Positions 24,129 to 34,918 of a stretch of 64,000 nt of DNA are shown here, one piece after another (positions within the stretch are counted from its first letter, which is position 1; each line of letters opens with the position of its first letter). The position numbers and the translations under genes are program-made. The notes beneath the pieces are model-generated. The model had not been told where the DNA came from. It was given only the letters and a program-made list of their open reading frames with translations, and ran no database searches. Source of the DNA: Lycium barbarum (Eukaryota; Streptophyta; Magnoliopsida; Solanales; Solanaceae); assembly GCF_019175385.1 (NCBI RefSeq), contig NC_083346.1:83342543-83406542 (forward strand). The letters run 5' to 3'.

Positions 24129-26002
24129 AACATTCGTCCTCGAATGTTCAACTGACCTTATGGGGATTTATAATATTTCGGGAGGGTCCGTCCTGTAGAC
24201 GCTCTCCTCTTTATGCCCGTTCTTTACCCTTTATCTTATCCTCCTTGACCTTCTCGCGCTTCCTCGTTTCACGTTGTAGGTTTCCTTTTTTTTTTTCCAA
24301 TACTTGAAAATATTGCGACCCCTTGATGTCATAAGATAATATGGTCTCCCCCTCCTTTAGGGGATTCTTTATATTCTAACAGTTCCTTCCTTCGCCTCGG
24401 TGCACGACATAGCGAAATTTTCTTACCATAAGTCTTCATTTTATTTCCAGTCGACGACATCATTCTCGTCAGCATTCTCATATCTTTCCATCCACCATTG
24501 ATCCTTTCAAGAGTCGGGGTCTCCTATCATCGTCACCGGACCTAACCATTCTTTTCTCTTACTTCACGTTCCTTATCGTGGTTGGCTTCACTTGTTTAAA
24601 TTGGTTTTCAATCCTTACACACTTTCCTTTTGTTCATGTTGCCACACTTGTTCGTTTTACACACCTATACTTGTAATTTCACCTCAGATAATTCCATGTT
24701 CTTCCAGTTATTCCCCTTTTTGGAGGTCTTGCCCATTCATGTTTCTTATCCTTCACTCCTTTCGGATATTTAGTCTCCTTAGCTTCCACCTAGTTACCCA
24801 TTTTCTTCTTCAAACATCATAATATTCATACTTTTCTATCCCTAATCCATAACGAAAGTAGCGGCTTATCTCGTGGCGTTTGCACCATTTGTTTCACTAC
24901 CGTTCAGGTTCCGGTATCCCTCTTTCTGTCGTAGCATAGATCGTTGGGACACACGCGTCCACTAATACCTTCACACACGAGATATCACACATGTTCATCT
25001 GCACATACACACATGATCAATACCACTAATCCACAAAACACTTCCAGACGCTATTCAAGCCTATCCGAATTCTCGAGCTGTGAGGTACTCTTTGTCTCTT
25101 TACCGAGCTGAGCTGCCTCGTTCTACGCATCTTCTTTAAGGATTCCAGTCATCCCATATACTATAGTTTCACTTAGACTATTCTGATTTTCCATTTGTCT
25201 GTTGTGTCAAAACATGTAGAATTTCTTCAAAACTTCCTAGGGGGTCACCCATCCCAGGATTGCTCCCACTTGAGCACACTTAACCTTGAAACTTTGCTGG
25301 GATCCGATGCCTTAATGCTGATATTTTCGCGTCGACTTCCGCGCATGATCTTTACTACATAATTTGAGGCTAGTCGAGGTCTTACAGATCCCGGGACACC
25401 CTCGTAATGCGTCTCTTCTTTCACAATTACCTCTTTACCCTTTTTGGGCCTCAGAGCTCATCTTTCACTCCCATGTATAATTACTTTTCATCCTGGGTTC
25501 CCAGGCCCCTGATGATAATAGTTACGCCTTCGTTGCCATTATTTTATGGATGCCCCGATATCAGTCTGTTCGAATATCTTACTCACCGTTTTTTACACAG
25601 TGACCTGTAGCAAGATTAGTTATCAACTTTTCGAGTCCTCCATCCGACCTTATCTTTCTTATACCATACTCCTGTACGCAGCAAATACTAGTGGCACCTT
25701 ACAGAACATACAGCTATGCCACGTTCTGGCCATCCGAAGCTGCTCATTCCAGATAACAGATCAAATACGTCAGTACTTATCCTTGTGACCTTCCGTATCG
25801 CCACTTACCTTTTCCGTGGTATGTAAGGCTCACATCAGAAATCTCATTTCCTAGTACTTGGCTCTATCGCACGATCTGAGACAGAAAGAAGGTCAACAAT
25901 TCATAAATGCCCTGTAGCCTTCTGTTTATAAATGTGGCCGGCAACACACCATAAACAGGACTCTACTGGACACGGCTCGTAGACAATCCCTAGGACCGAA
26001 CT
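24129..26002 (-). mobile_element. Internal region of element D, non-coding
   Basis: No gag, protease or polymerase motif is found in any frame. The sense (minus) strand is purine-rich. The part nearest the primer site (about 25830-26000) is the Tekay-like leader. The part around 25340-25800 matches the internal region of element C (GATCCCGGGACA / GATCCCGAGACA, then GTATAATTA text), so D and C share an ancestor. Element E shares the CTG[T/C]ACGCAGCAAATAC phrase (25671 versus 4128). Confidence 0.8.
25232..25335 (-). ncRNA. 5S-rRNA-like sequence in element D
   Basis: On minus the segment aligns without gaps to plant 5S rRNA from near its 5' end to the GGGAAGT region. Best-kept parts are CGGATCCCA, GGTTAAG-GTGCT (internal promoter A-box region) and GGGATGGGTGACC (C-box region). 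It is in the sense of the element, about 0.68 kb after the LTR. The comparison is with the 5S sequence as I remember it. It is diverged and lacks the 3' end, so it is a captured derivative and not a working 5S gene. Confidence 0.82.
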
Positions 26003-26014
26003 GCTCTGATACCA
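26003..26014 (-). other. Primer-binding site of element D
   Basis: On minus a perfect TGGTATCAGAGC, complementary to plant initiator tRNA-Met, four bases after the 5' LTR end. Confidence 0.92.
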
Positions 26015-26018
26015 CTTC

Positions 26019-29000
26019 TGTCACGACCCGACTAGGGGCCGTGACGAGTACCCGATACTTGTACCGAGCACCCCTTGTCTATCATATTACCTTTATCTCT
26101 TAGCAAGCCGTATAAGCAGTGCCATTTTTTTTTTGAACATTAACATTAGAGGCGTCATTATGAAAATAGACCAGTAAACTTCGTTATCACTTTATACAAC
26201 AACCATGCCAAGACACCACATATCTAACCGTACCTGACTGATTGTACATATCTGTCTACGAGCCTCTAGACATAGTTCACTTATACATAGAAAGGGCCGA
26301 ATACTGCCGTGCCCGAATAGACATACCCAAAATAGTACCGCTGGAGTGAGGCTCCGAAATAACTGGAGCACTATAGAGTACTGCTGGTAAGCTCCTAAAG
26401 ATCAAGTCCACCTGTCTGCTGACCTGCGTGGCATGAAACGCAGCGTCCACAAGAAGGGACGTCAGCACGAATAGTGTACCGAGTATGTAAGGCATGGAAA
26501 ATAATGCAAGCAGTAACATAGAGTACGATTAATAGTATCACGGAGTCACAGGGCATATAACGAGGCAAGGAAGTAACCTGTACATAGGAAGGCCCCCTTT
26601 CAGGCCGGCTGTCATGTAGGCTTGTCCTTTCGTCTTTGAAACGTTTCTTTTCATAAGCATAGGAATTAACATTTATATATTACTTATTCTCGTGTACAGA
26701 AAACAGTACATTTCTATAACGGTACCTTTTGCTCACATTTACAGACGCCGAATACAATCGGCTCTCCCCCCCCCCCCCCCCCCCCACGGTGTCCCTCATT
26801 CTCGTATACAGAAAACAGTACAATTCAGTAAACAGTATGTTTTATTCACATTTACAGACGCCGAATACAATCGGCTCTCCCAACCCCTTCCCCAACGGTG
26901 TCCCATCATATCATATCATACATATACCATACATTATATATATACAGACGCCGCGTACGGCTCTCCCATATCCCGCGTCCGGGCATCCCGCGTCCAGCAT
27001 GGAATCCAGCTGAATCAGGTGGTGATATAACAGTGGCCCTTCCCCTTTTCCCATACACATATACACATACATTTGCTTATCTGTTATACATATACACGTC
27101 TCATATATAATTACTTATCTTATTTATATATACATATCCATACACATATACCTGTTTATTATACATATATCATATAAGCACACAAGAGCCAAGGAAAATC
27201 ATATATCCATCGGAGTGACGTAAGGTCGGTGACCTCCGATTACGTTATGGAATGCTAGTTATAACTTTGTCTCACCTCTAAGGAACAAGTATTTTAAGGC
27301 GAGACTATCAACGGAGAATAGAGTTACAGTAACCGCGGAATGAAATCGGGGACATTATGGATGACAGTTATAGGCCTTGGAGTCTTAGAAAATAAAGTTA
27401 TAACTAGGAAATATAAATACGATTTAGAAATTAGTCTATCAATTTCATATTCATATTGGATACTTATTTTAGAAATCTCAGTCATAGGATCGTTCCGGTC
27501 GTACTTATCATGAGCACATTCTCTTGTCTAACATTGTCGTTATCATTATCCCCATTGAAACATTCTCGGAAGAGTAGTCATAGAACTTATCATTCGGTAA
27601 GGAGATCGGGATCAAAAATCCCCTTTGGACTCACTTCGAGTAAATTAACCAGGATTATAGGAAAATCCGGGGGTAACGGGCCCACCTCGGGCCGGATGAG
27701 GTAGCGTGTACGATTTACGCATGTCACGTGTCACAGCGTTGCTTGTGAGGGTCTTGGGGTAATCGGGTCCCATTTATACACGTTATAGGGGTCTAGGAGG
27801 TCTTGTCATCATTTGGCACCTTTCTAGTTCAATTCTAGTGAGTAAAAAGTAGAAAACTTTAGGTGCGGGTTCCGGGGAATAGGGTTGTCCCCGAGGCTCG
27901 TACCCGACTTAGTACAACTAAGACATGCCATAGAAAGAAGGGTGAAGCCTTACATACCTCTTTCCGCTCCTTTTGCTATCCCAAATTCACGTCACAATCT
28001 CGTCGAAATCTGCGAATTGGTCATTTTTACCAAAACTTTCATTAGTATACTTTGAGTTAAAATCTTAAGGAAACACTTTGCTACCGAAATTTCGGCAGCA
28101 TTTCCTCTATAAGTGTACCAATCCCGAGAATAAGGCTCGGCCCCAAATCAACAACAACCATCCGGGAATGTAACCCGGCCAAACCAACAATGATATTAAC
28201 AACGCCAATAAGAGGTTCAAAGCTCATTCTAACATTAATAACTCTTTATTATACCATTCAACGCTATTTCGTTTTCATTCAATCAACCGCATACGATCGA
28301 CCCAACACCCACGCTCATACGTTCAAGTACCAACATAAACCATTTGAACAAGATTCAAAAATGCCTCAGTCAAACCACAAAATAGTCAAACAATTCAAAC
28401 AACGCACCATAGAATCCAAAATCTTCCAACTTCCATAGGAACCATCACAACACATTTCTTTCTCCAAAATTTCACAATCTATACCAACAAACCACACTTT
28501 TACCACATTGTTATCAAAATTACAAGAACTATATTTGGCTCACATTAGTTTCCACAACAAACCATAAACTACTATAATCTCAACTCTGAATCATTAAACT
28601 TCTTTTTGCGTTATAAAATCCACAACGACACAACTAATATACTAAATAAAATTAATTCATCCTTTCTTCAATAAACAACATCACACACGGCCTCAACACT
28701 ACATACACATTTTCATGCATTCCATCCATTCCTCCATTCTACAACATATACAAATCACCCAAAACACAAACAACAATCACAATACTAAATAAAACAATTG
28801 AATCATTGCCTTGCAACTATCCATACACACGGCCACACATCAACACACACATATTTCACAAATTTCACTCATTTTTACATACTACAACACTTCAACAACA
28901 TTCATAACACAAAAAAGAGGGTTAGTTCTTTACCTTCATTCTTCAACTTTTCCACTTGGTTAAAGCTCATAAACCATCCATATAAGTGTTCTACTTCTTC

Positions 29001-29608
29001 CAACAACTCCACCATGTTAACAAGCACCTTCCACTTAGCAAGAAAACCAAAATAAAATGATCCTCGATGAACAAAATAGAGGGGCTGGTTTCGGCCAGCC
29101 CCTAGACGAACCCTCACCCTATGTTTTTTTGTTTTCTCTTCTTTTGTCATGTCTTGAATTAATTAGGCACTTATATATATATACATATAATTCAAGCATG
29201 TGAGGAGCACATGCCCCCCTCTCTAGAAGATTCTTTAATTTTCTTGAAATTTTCCTTGAATTAAAAGATGAATCAAGTCTTGCCATGTGCACTTTGACCC
29301 CTATGTTCTCCAAAACATGGCCAATGTGGCCCTTTGAAACTTCATGAATTTTTTTGTGAAATTCCCATTTCGTCCCTCGACTTTTCTCAATATGACCATT
29401 TTACCCCTAACCTTCCACATTGTTTCTATTGATCATTTTGCAATTTCTATTCTTGCCCTTAGCCTCTCACAATATTTTCATACTAATAATGGTCATAAAT
29501 AGTATTCTTAACGACTTGTGCATTAATGTAATATTTGAAAAGGTTTTCGTCCTTGACTTTCCGCGACAACTTTGAAATATTCAAACGTTCAAAATGCGGG
29601 CCATAACA
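26019..29608 (-). repeat. 5' LTR of element D
   Basis: It is 3590 bp and intact. It contains the U5 hairpin (26020-26045), the conserved GGACGTCAGCACGAA block (about 26456-26475), the CGGAGTGACGTAAGG block (27211), the palindrome ACCGAAATTTCGGC (28083) and the hairpin at 29080. The extra 246 bp relative to the 3' LTR lies at 27597-27843. Confidence 0.93.
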
Positions 29609-29613
29609 CAAGT

Positions 29614-32027
29614 GCAGCAAGTGTGTCCCGATTCTACTTGTCTTGCAGCACAAACAGTACATGAGCAAGTCTTGTTGGATTCCACCACTCCTGAATCACG
29701 AGAAGCACAAGAACAAGTGCAACAAACCTTACAACTTTCCAGCATTCCTGCATTACAAGCAGTTAATGAACAAATCCAACAAGATCCACATGATTCTACT
29801 AATCTTGAAGCAAATGACCAATCTGGCGAAGGAGGCAAGATTTTACAGATTTGAACTACATGCACTTGAAATTAGAATTAGTCTTTAGCTTATAAAATCT
29901 GATAGTTGTATTGTCTGGATTTAGTTTTAGAATTAATTTTTATCTTACTAAAAATAGTTCATAAGCAAGCAGGCTCATGTTCTAAAATTACTAAATTTGA
30001 AATAGGTCCGGACCAATTGTCTGCATAACTATAAACTGTTTGGTTTATATTATTACAGGCCCTTCCACTCAAAAAAGAAAAAGAGGTGGAACACAAATGC
30101 AAAGTGTACATGGACGGAGTGAGCGCAAACTGATCGTGCTAAATGAGTTGCACCAACCCATTGGTCCTACTGAAGCAATTGTGAAAGAGTTGGGTAGCTT
30201 CCTCGGCACATTGGCAAGGAATGGGACCTTCTGTCCTCTGAATGTGTTTAAATGGAAGAAATTGAAGACACATGATGATATGTGGAACTATACCATGGTT
30301 TGAATTTCTCAATGTTCCAATTTTTACTTGAAAATATTTCAGATTTTTTGCACTAACCCAATTGCACCAAATTGTAGGAGAAATATGACATTCCTAAAGT
30401 TGCGAAAGAATGGGCTTTGCGAACAATTCAACTTGCTTGGAGAAAGTATAAGAATGGGTTGAAGAAGAAACACTACTATCGCTATGCCAATGACGAAATT
30501 CGAATGGCAAAAAGGCCTAAAGAAATTTCAGAATCTCAATTTAAGGCTCTCCTCGAATATTGGAACTCCGATGCGGCTCAAGTAAGATATAAATCATAGA
30601 CAACTTTCTTTTCTTTAAATTAGTGCCTTATTCAAAAGCAAAAAATATCTGATTTTTTTTTTGTGATTTTTGTTGTAATGGCAACATAAGCTAAATGATA
30701 ACATCATCTATAGATCTTACCGTTGATATAATTATGTAAAGTTATACACAAAAGGAATCGCGCATAGCTTGTGGATGATGTGAAGATATGTTATGACAAC
30801 TTTCAGCTGTTTCGATAAGTTGTTGAGAGTAGCAGGTGTCTCCTTGAAAAAAGTATTGAGTATGCCATCTTAGTGTATTAATTCTCATTAGATATATGGG
30901 GTTATAGCATTTTGTTGATTTGTTGAAAATGGGAATTAGATTGCTGTTTCATGGGGAATTTTTGTGATTTTGGTTGTAATGGCCACATAAGCTAAATGAT
31001 AACATCATCTATATTTCTCTTTTTGGTTCTTTATTTGTTTATTTTGTTTCATATTTAAGTATTGGTGACAAACTCCTTCCACCTTGTCTTTCCTTTTCAT
31101 GCCTTACTTTTATTTTGGTCGTCTAAATGTAAGGCACTCATAATCTGCCCTTCATCTATATAACTTTTGGCTTCTATTATTTCACTAACTCATATTTTTG
31201 CAGGACATGTCCAGAAAAAATACAGAGAATCGAAAAAAGTTGAGGTATCCACACACTGTTGGCAAAACAAGTTTTGCTATAATCCGCGAGGTTTGGTGTT
31301 TTATTGGATTGTTCATTTACTATGAACTTGTTGACTTTACTTGGGAAGATTTTTATGCTATCTTTTATCTAACTAGAAAAAAAAGAAGGAAAATCCTGAA
31401 GCTTTGTCTAGTAAGGAGTTTTTTGTGGCTACTAGAAGAAGGAAACCAGGCCGAGTATACAAGGACTCATATGAAGATACGGCTAGCAAAATAGTTTGAA
31501 ATTTTCTATTTAAAGGTTTATCGATATCATTTGCTTGTTCTTAAATATTGAATTAGTTTTATTTACTTGAGCCCCCTTCTCTTCAATCTGATTTGTAGGC
31601 TGAAATGGAGAGAATAGAAACTCAAGAAAGTGAAGATGGCAGTCAATCAGTTGACGCATATGTATCAGTAATGGGACCTGATCATCCAGGTCGAGTAAGA
31701 TTGTATGGACGTGGGGTTACCAAGACTCTCTTGAAACAGAAAGCGGCGGATACTGGACTCTCTTCAAATGTTACTGATGAAATGGAGAAAATAATGGAGG
31801 AGATAGAAGAGATGATGCAACAAAGAATGCAGGAAAAATTCAACGCGCAAAAGGATACCATGGAACAAGATATTACAATGAAAGTCATTGCAAAAATTCA
31901 GCAGCTAAATCCAGAATTCCGACTTGATCCTAATATGTTAAGGTTCAGTGTTCGCTCACCCGGGGAAGCTTCCTCTACACCTGGTAACAATCAAGGTCAG
32001 ACTTATTCTGATCTCTTTCTTGCCTAA
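29614..32027 (+). CDS. Remaining exons of the CACTA Ptta/En/Spm-type gene
   Basis: After the CAAGT duplication the frame continues as a Gln/Glu/Ser-rich stretch (VQQ, EAQEQVQQ, NEQIQQ) to 29840. There the best donor is GGAG|GCAAG, a GC-AG intron ending TTACAG at 30058 that keeps phase. The following introns are 30298-30377, 30582-31203, 31291-31376 and 31494-31598, all GT-AG and phase 0. The conserved domain covers exons 2-6. A further donor at about 31995 (CAAG|GTCAG) could extend the gene; otherwise it ends at 32027. Splice sites are my inference from phase and family alignment. Confidence 0.75.
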
Positions 32028-32251
32028 ACTTAGTGAAATCTTATGCTTGCTTGTTTTTTTGATTTTCTTATGCTAGCTGATTTTTTCTTGCTGACATTAC
32101 TGAAAAGTAGACTTTTTCCTGAAAAGAAAAAGGAATCAAAGTTTGCTTGGATGATTATTTATATTTCTCTATATGTCTTTTACTGTTCAGTTTTTTCTTG
32201 TTCAATTCATGAGTTTGTATGTGTTTGGATTGTTGAAAGGCAAACTGAAAA
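32028..32251 (+). other. CACTA 3' non-coding DNA before the LINE
   Basis: T-rich non-coding sequence after the last visible exon. It ends in AGGGTAGCAA (32252-32261), the left copy of the LINE target duplication. Confidence 0.6.
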
Positions 32252-32261
32252 AGGGTAGCAA

Positions 32262-32976
32262 GTCTTTTTTTTTGGGGGGGCAAGTAAAACATTTTATTAC
32301 CATGGATAATATTTACAAACAAACTAGACCCTCTAGAACTGGACAGCCCCAATTTTAGCCTCAACTAAACACCAACAAACAACTACTACCTTTCGAATCA
32401 AACACTACCAACATATAACACCTATACTGTGTAGGAAGCTAAGGATAAAAATTGAGAGTGACCATCATTCTAGCCAGCCTAGGAAAGGTATTTACTCGAC
32501 ATAAAACATCCTAGATAATTATCCTCACAACTTGGTCACCAAGAATTCTAAAAGACTTTGTTGTTTCTGTTTTCCCATATGTAGGGGACAGTGGCAGCCA
32601 TTGCCATCCTATATATCTTTGCCTTAGAGCTTTTGTTTATAGCAAAGTTCACAGCACATTGTAGTTCATCATGCCATCTCATTGCCTGTCTAGTATAACC
32701 TTGCAATTTAAGAATTTTGCACCAGATATAAGAAGAGATAGGACATTAAAAAAAAAATGTTGAATGGATTCCTCAGTAGCTTCACACATTAGACATGTTT
32801 GGTCATTGATCATGCCTCACTTTAGCAATCTATTACTAGTATAAAGCTTGCCTTGGATTATGAGATAGAGCACAAATACCCATCTAGGATAACCAGCATT
32901 GCTGCGGGTCATTTTCCTCCACCAAACCCTTGGTAAGTCACCCCTTAGCATGTTGTATCTATGCCTTATAGAGTAT
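32262..32976 (-). mobile_element. 5'-truncated LINE insertion, 715 bp
   Basis: The 10-bp duplication AGGGTAGCAA flanks it (32252-32261 and 32977-32986). At the left is a T/G run, the poly-A tail on minus. On minus, a degraded reading frame resembles the zinc-binding region at the C-terminus of plant LINE polymerases (zf-RVT): WWRKMTRSNAGYPRWVF, then GKLYTSNRLLK, then CLMCEATEESIQHFFF, with stops. Only this 3' end was copied, which is typical of 5'-truncated L1-type insertions. It lies antisense inside the CACTA element. Confidence 0.9.
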
Positions 32977-32986
32977 AGGGTAGCAA

Positions 32987-33579
32987 ATTCTTAAAGCTAA
33001 AAGCTGGGGATAATCTTGCAAAGAACATTACTAGTCTTTAACTTGCTGCAACTTGTTTGCCATATTTTAACTTGAATTAAACTAATTTATTCTAGCTTTT
33101 ATAACATCACATCTCAACCAACAGAACCTCTTTTTTTAAGTGGACATGGTAAATCTATCATGCTTGGTTTAATAGAAACATCCTTTCTGGTGATAAATCC
33201 TAGTTCATCTTATTTGCCGACCATTTCTAGAATAAGATGACAGTCTTATGACTTGATTAAGGTTGGCTAATTTCTAGCATTGGCTTCACTTTACCACCTC
33301 AGTTTATGATGCAAACTTAGCTCAGATAAGCTATTTGCTCCATTTTATCAAAGTCATTAAGGTCTTGGGTTCAAAATTCCACTTTTCCATACAAATATTT
33401 AAAACCTGGGGCTTAAGGGTTATATTGAAAAAAAAAAGGAAAAAAATAACAGATCTTTTCTATCAAAAATGCTAAATTACTGGAGGAAACAGATCTAGCC
33501 TAATTAGAATGATAAAGTGAACTTGTCTAACTACAAAAATCCATACATTCCAGTAGGTGGTGGAAATAGAATTACATCA
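32987..33579 (+). other. CACTA 3' region, non-coding
   Basis: AT-rich DNA without a credible gene. Joined across the LINE it is continuous with the sequence left of 32252. I see nothing else recognisable in it. Confidence 0.5.
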
Positions 33580-34362
33580 ACTGTTCTAAATAATAAGCTA
33601 GTTTTTGACCAATCTTGCTAATAAAATTGTTTATTTGAAGTGCAATTTTTCTGTTAATGTGCTGGACCTGCTGAAATTTTGTATGTGTCCCAAGTCTGGT
33701 CCCTTTGGTGCACAAATTGGTAGCAATGCAAAAAACCAGCAATAGGGCTGAACTGCTACCAGTTGCTGCAGTCTTTCTTTGGAAAAACTAGCAGGAATTT
33801 TGAATGTATGGCCTTGTCTTGTGTCCTTGTATGTTGTCTCTGGTATATTTTGCGTTGTTGTCGAGACCTGTTGAGGTGAAATACCAATAATACAAAGTTA
33901 TACATGCTTCTGATACCATCACAACAGCCATCCACCAACAACCACCTTATTTGCACAAGCTGCCCAGCCTACTATTCTGAATAATAAACCAGTTTTTGAC
34001 CAATCTTGCTAAGAAAATTGTTTCTTTGAAGTGCAATTTTGCTGTTAATTTGCTGCACCTGCTGAAATTTCGTATGTGTCCCAAGTCTGGTCCCTTTGGT
34101 GCACAAATATGCAGCAATGCAAAAAACCAGCAATAGTGCTGAACTGCTACCGGTTGCTGCAGTCTTTTCTTTGAAAAAACCAGTAGGAGTCTTGCATGCA
34201 TGGCCTTGTCTTGTGTCCTTGTATGTTTTCTCTGGTATATCTTGCATTTTTGTCCGGACCTCTTGCGGTGCAATAGCAATAATACAAAGTTATACACGCT
34301 TTTGATACCATCACAACAGCCATCCATCAACAACCACCTTATTTGCACAAGCTGTCCAGCCT
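33580..34362. repeat. 391-bp tandem duplication near the CACTA 3' side
   Basis: Units 33580-33970 and 33971-34362 start ACTGTTCTAAATAATAAG or ACTATTCTGAATAATAAA and end in GCTGCCCAGCCT or GCTGTCCAGCCT. They differ at roughly a tenth of positions. They explain the similar minus-strand ORFs at 33756-33956 and 33947-34405, which are not otherwise gene-like. Phrases such as AAAAAACCAGCAA recur at 19367, so the repeat may have a relative on the other side of the element. Confidence 0.9.
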
Positions 34363-34612
34363 TTGTGCAACTAATTAAGTAGCATACTATGATGTACCTC
34401 TTCATATCCCATTAGACTAGGATCATGAGTATACAAGTTAGTCACTGCAGACCCGAACCATGTCCCTGCCTGTACCATACCTGAATCACCAATATTTCTG
34501 ATTTCCTTATTTTTCCATCTACTCACTTCCTTTATACCAATAACCAGCATCAAAATTTGCTCCATCCCTTCATTATTAGAAAACAACATCCACCAGAATT
34601 CCCTCAAAATTA
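34363..34612. other. End of CACTA-derived DNA
   Basis: Non-coding. It merges at about 34612 into an LTR end fragment with a short shared ATTATTCTTTTG, without any CACTA terminus. Confidence 0.45.
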
Positions 34613-34918
34613 TTCTTTTGTGTATATTTGTATATGTTGGGCACGACGTGGTCCTGTCCCGTCCTTATATCTAGTACTCCAGTAGAGGCTCGTAGATGTG
34701 AAGTGTTGGTGATGTGGTCTCACGAGGTTTCTACTATGTATATATATATTATTTTTGTGGCCGAAGGGCTTAAGTATATAAAAGTGTTTATGTTTTCAAA
34801 TGAAAGATGATTTTCTTACAATTTGGGTATGAAATTGATAAAGGAACGTTGAATGAGTATAATGAGTAATGGAACGAGCGGTGCTCGGTGGTTAGCCCCA
34901 GGTACCCGTCGCGGCCCC
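34613..34918 (+). mobile_element. 3' end fragment of a B-type LTR
   Basis: It matches 43672-43975, the end of the 5' LTR of element B (ATTCTTTTGTGTATATT, GGGCA-GTC-TGTCCCGTCC, TAGAGGCTCGTAGAT, then GGTACCCGTCGCGGCCCCTA). It lacks the final GGGTCGTGACA and is joined directly to the beginning of the next LTR at about 34918. The divergence is visible, so it is an older separate copy. Confidence 0.8.

Larger units (their letters stand above)
20754..29608 (-). mobile_element. Non-autonomous LTR retrotransposon D
   Basis: A complete minus-strand element: 3' LTR 20754-24113, internal 24114-26018, 5' LTR 26019-29608. It is flanked by the duplication CAAGT (20749-20753 and 29609-29613). The LTRs start TGTTATGGCCCG and end GTCGTGACA, or GTCGTCACA in the left copy. 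A primer site and a polypurine tract are present. The 1.9-kb internal region has no gag or pol but shares the leader of the Tekay elements and holds a 5S-rRNA-like block. The LTRs are nearly identical apart from a 246-bp indel and poly-C length, so insertion is fairly recent. Confidence 0.93.
20530..32027 (+). pseudogene. Ptta/En/Spm-type CACTA protein gene, split by element D
   Basis: The gene reads in one phase through six inferred exons: 20530-29840 (interrupted by D), 30059-30297, 30378-30581, 31204-31290, 31377-31493 and 31599-32027. The product has a basic, Ser/Lys-rich N-terminus and a Gln-rich acidic stretch. It then carries the domain known as plant transposase Ptta/En/Spm (Pfam Transposase_24): LNELHQPIG and FKALLEYWNSDAAQ, then the RYPHTVGKTSFA segment, then RLYGRGVTKTLLK, and finally a charged coiled-coil-like tail (EKIMEEIEEMMQQ). 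The family is a CACTA accessory (TNPA-like) protein, not the catalytic one. Apart from D no stop or frameshift is seen, so the disruption may be recent. Confidence 0.8.
17034..34612 (+). mobile_element. CACTA (En/Spm) DNA transposon, right end missing, with D and LINE nested inside
   Basis: The left terminus CACTACCAGAAATT is the standard plant CACTA inverted-repeat start, and it is followed by repeated AACCGTTG motifs. The element carries a Ptta/En/Spm-type gene (20530-32027). No TNPD-like catalytic transposase is visible, so it is non-autonomous or deleted. It is broken by LTR element D and by a LINE. The right terminus (expected ...CTGGTAGTG) is not found before the text turns into an LTR fragment near 34613, implying a deletion. 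The 3-bp duplication therefore cannot be checked. Confidence 0.85.

Noticed and set aside
25232..25335. Element D (and C) as Cassandra-type TRIM
   Set aside because: Cassandra carries 5S text within short LTRs. Here the LTRs are over 3 kb and the 5S-like block is internal.
33947..34405. 152-codon minus-strand ORF and its shorter twin at 33756
   Set aside because: Both are explained by the 391-bp tandem duplication; no known motif.
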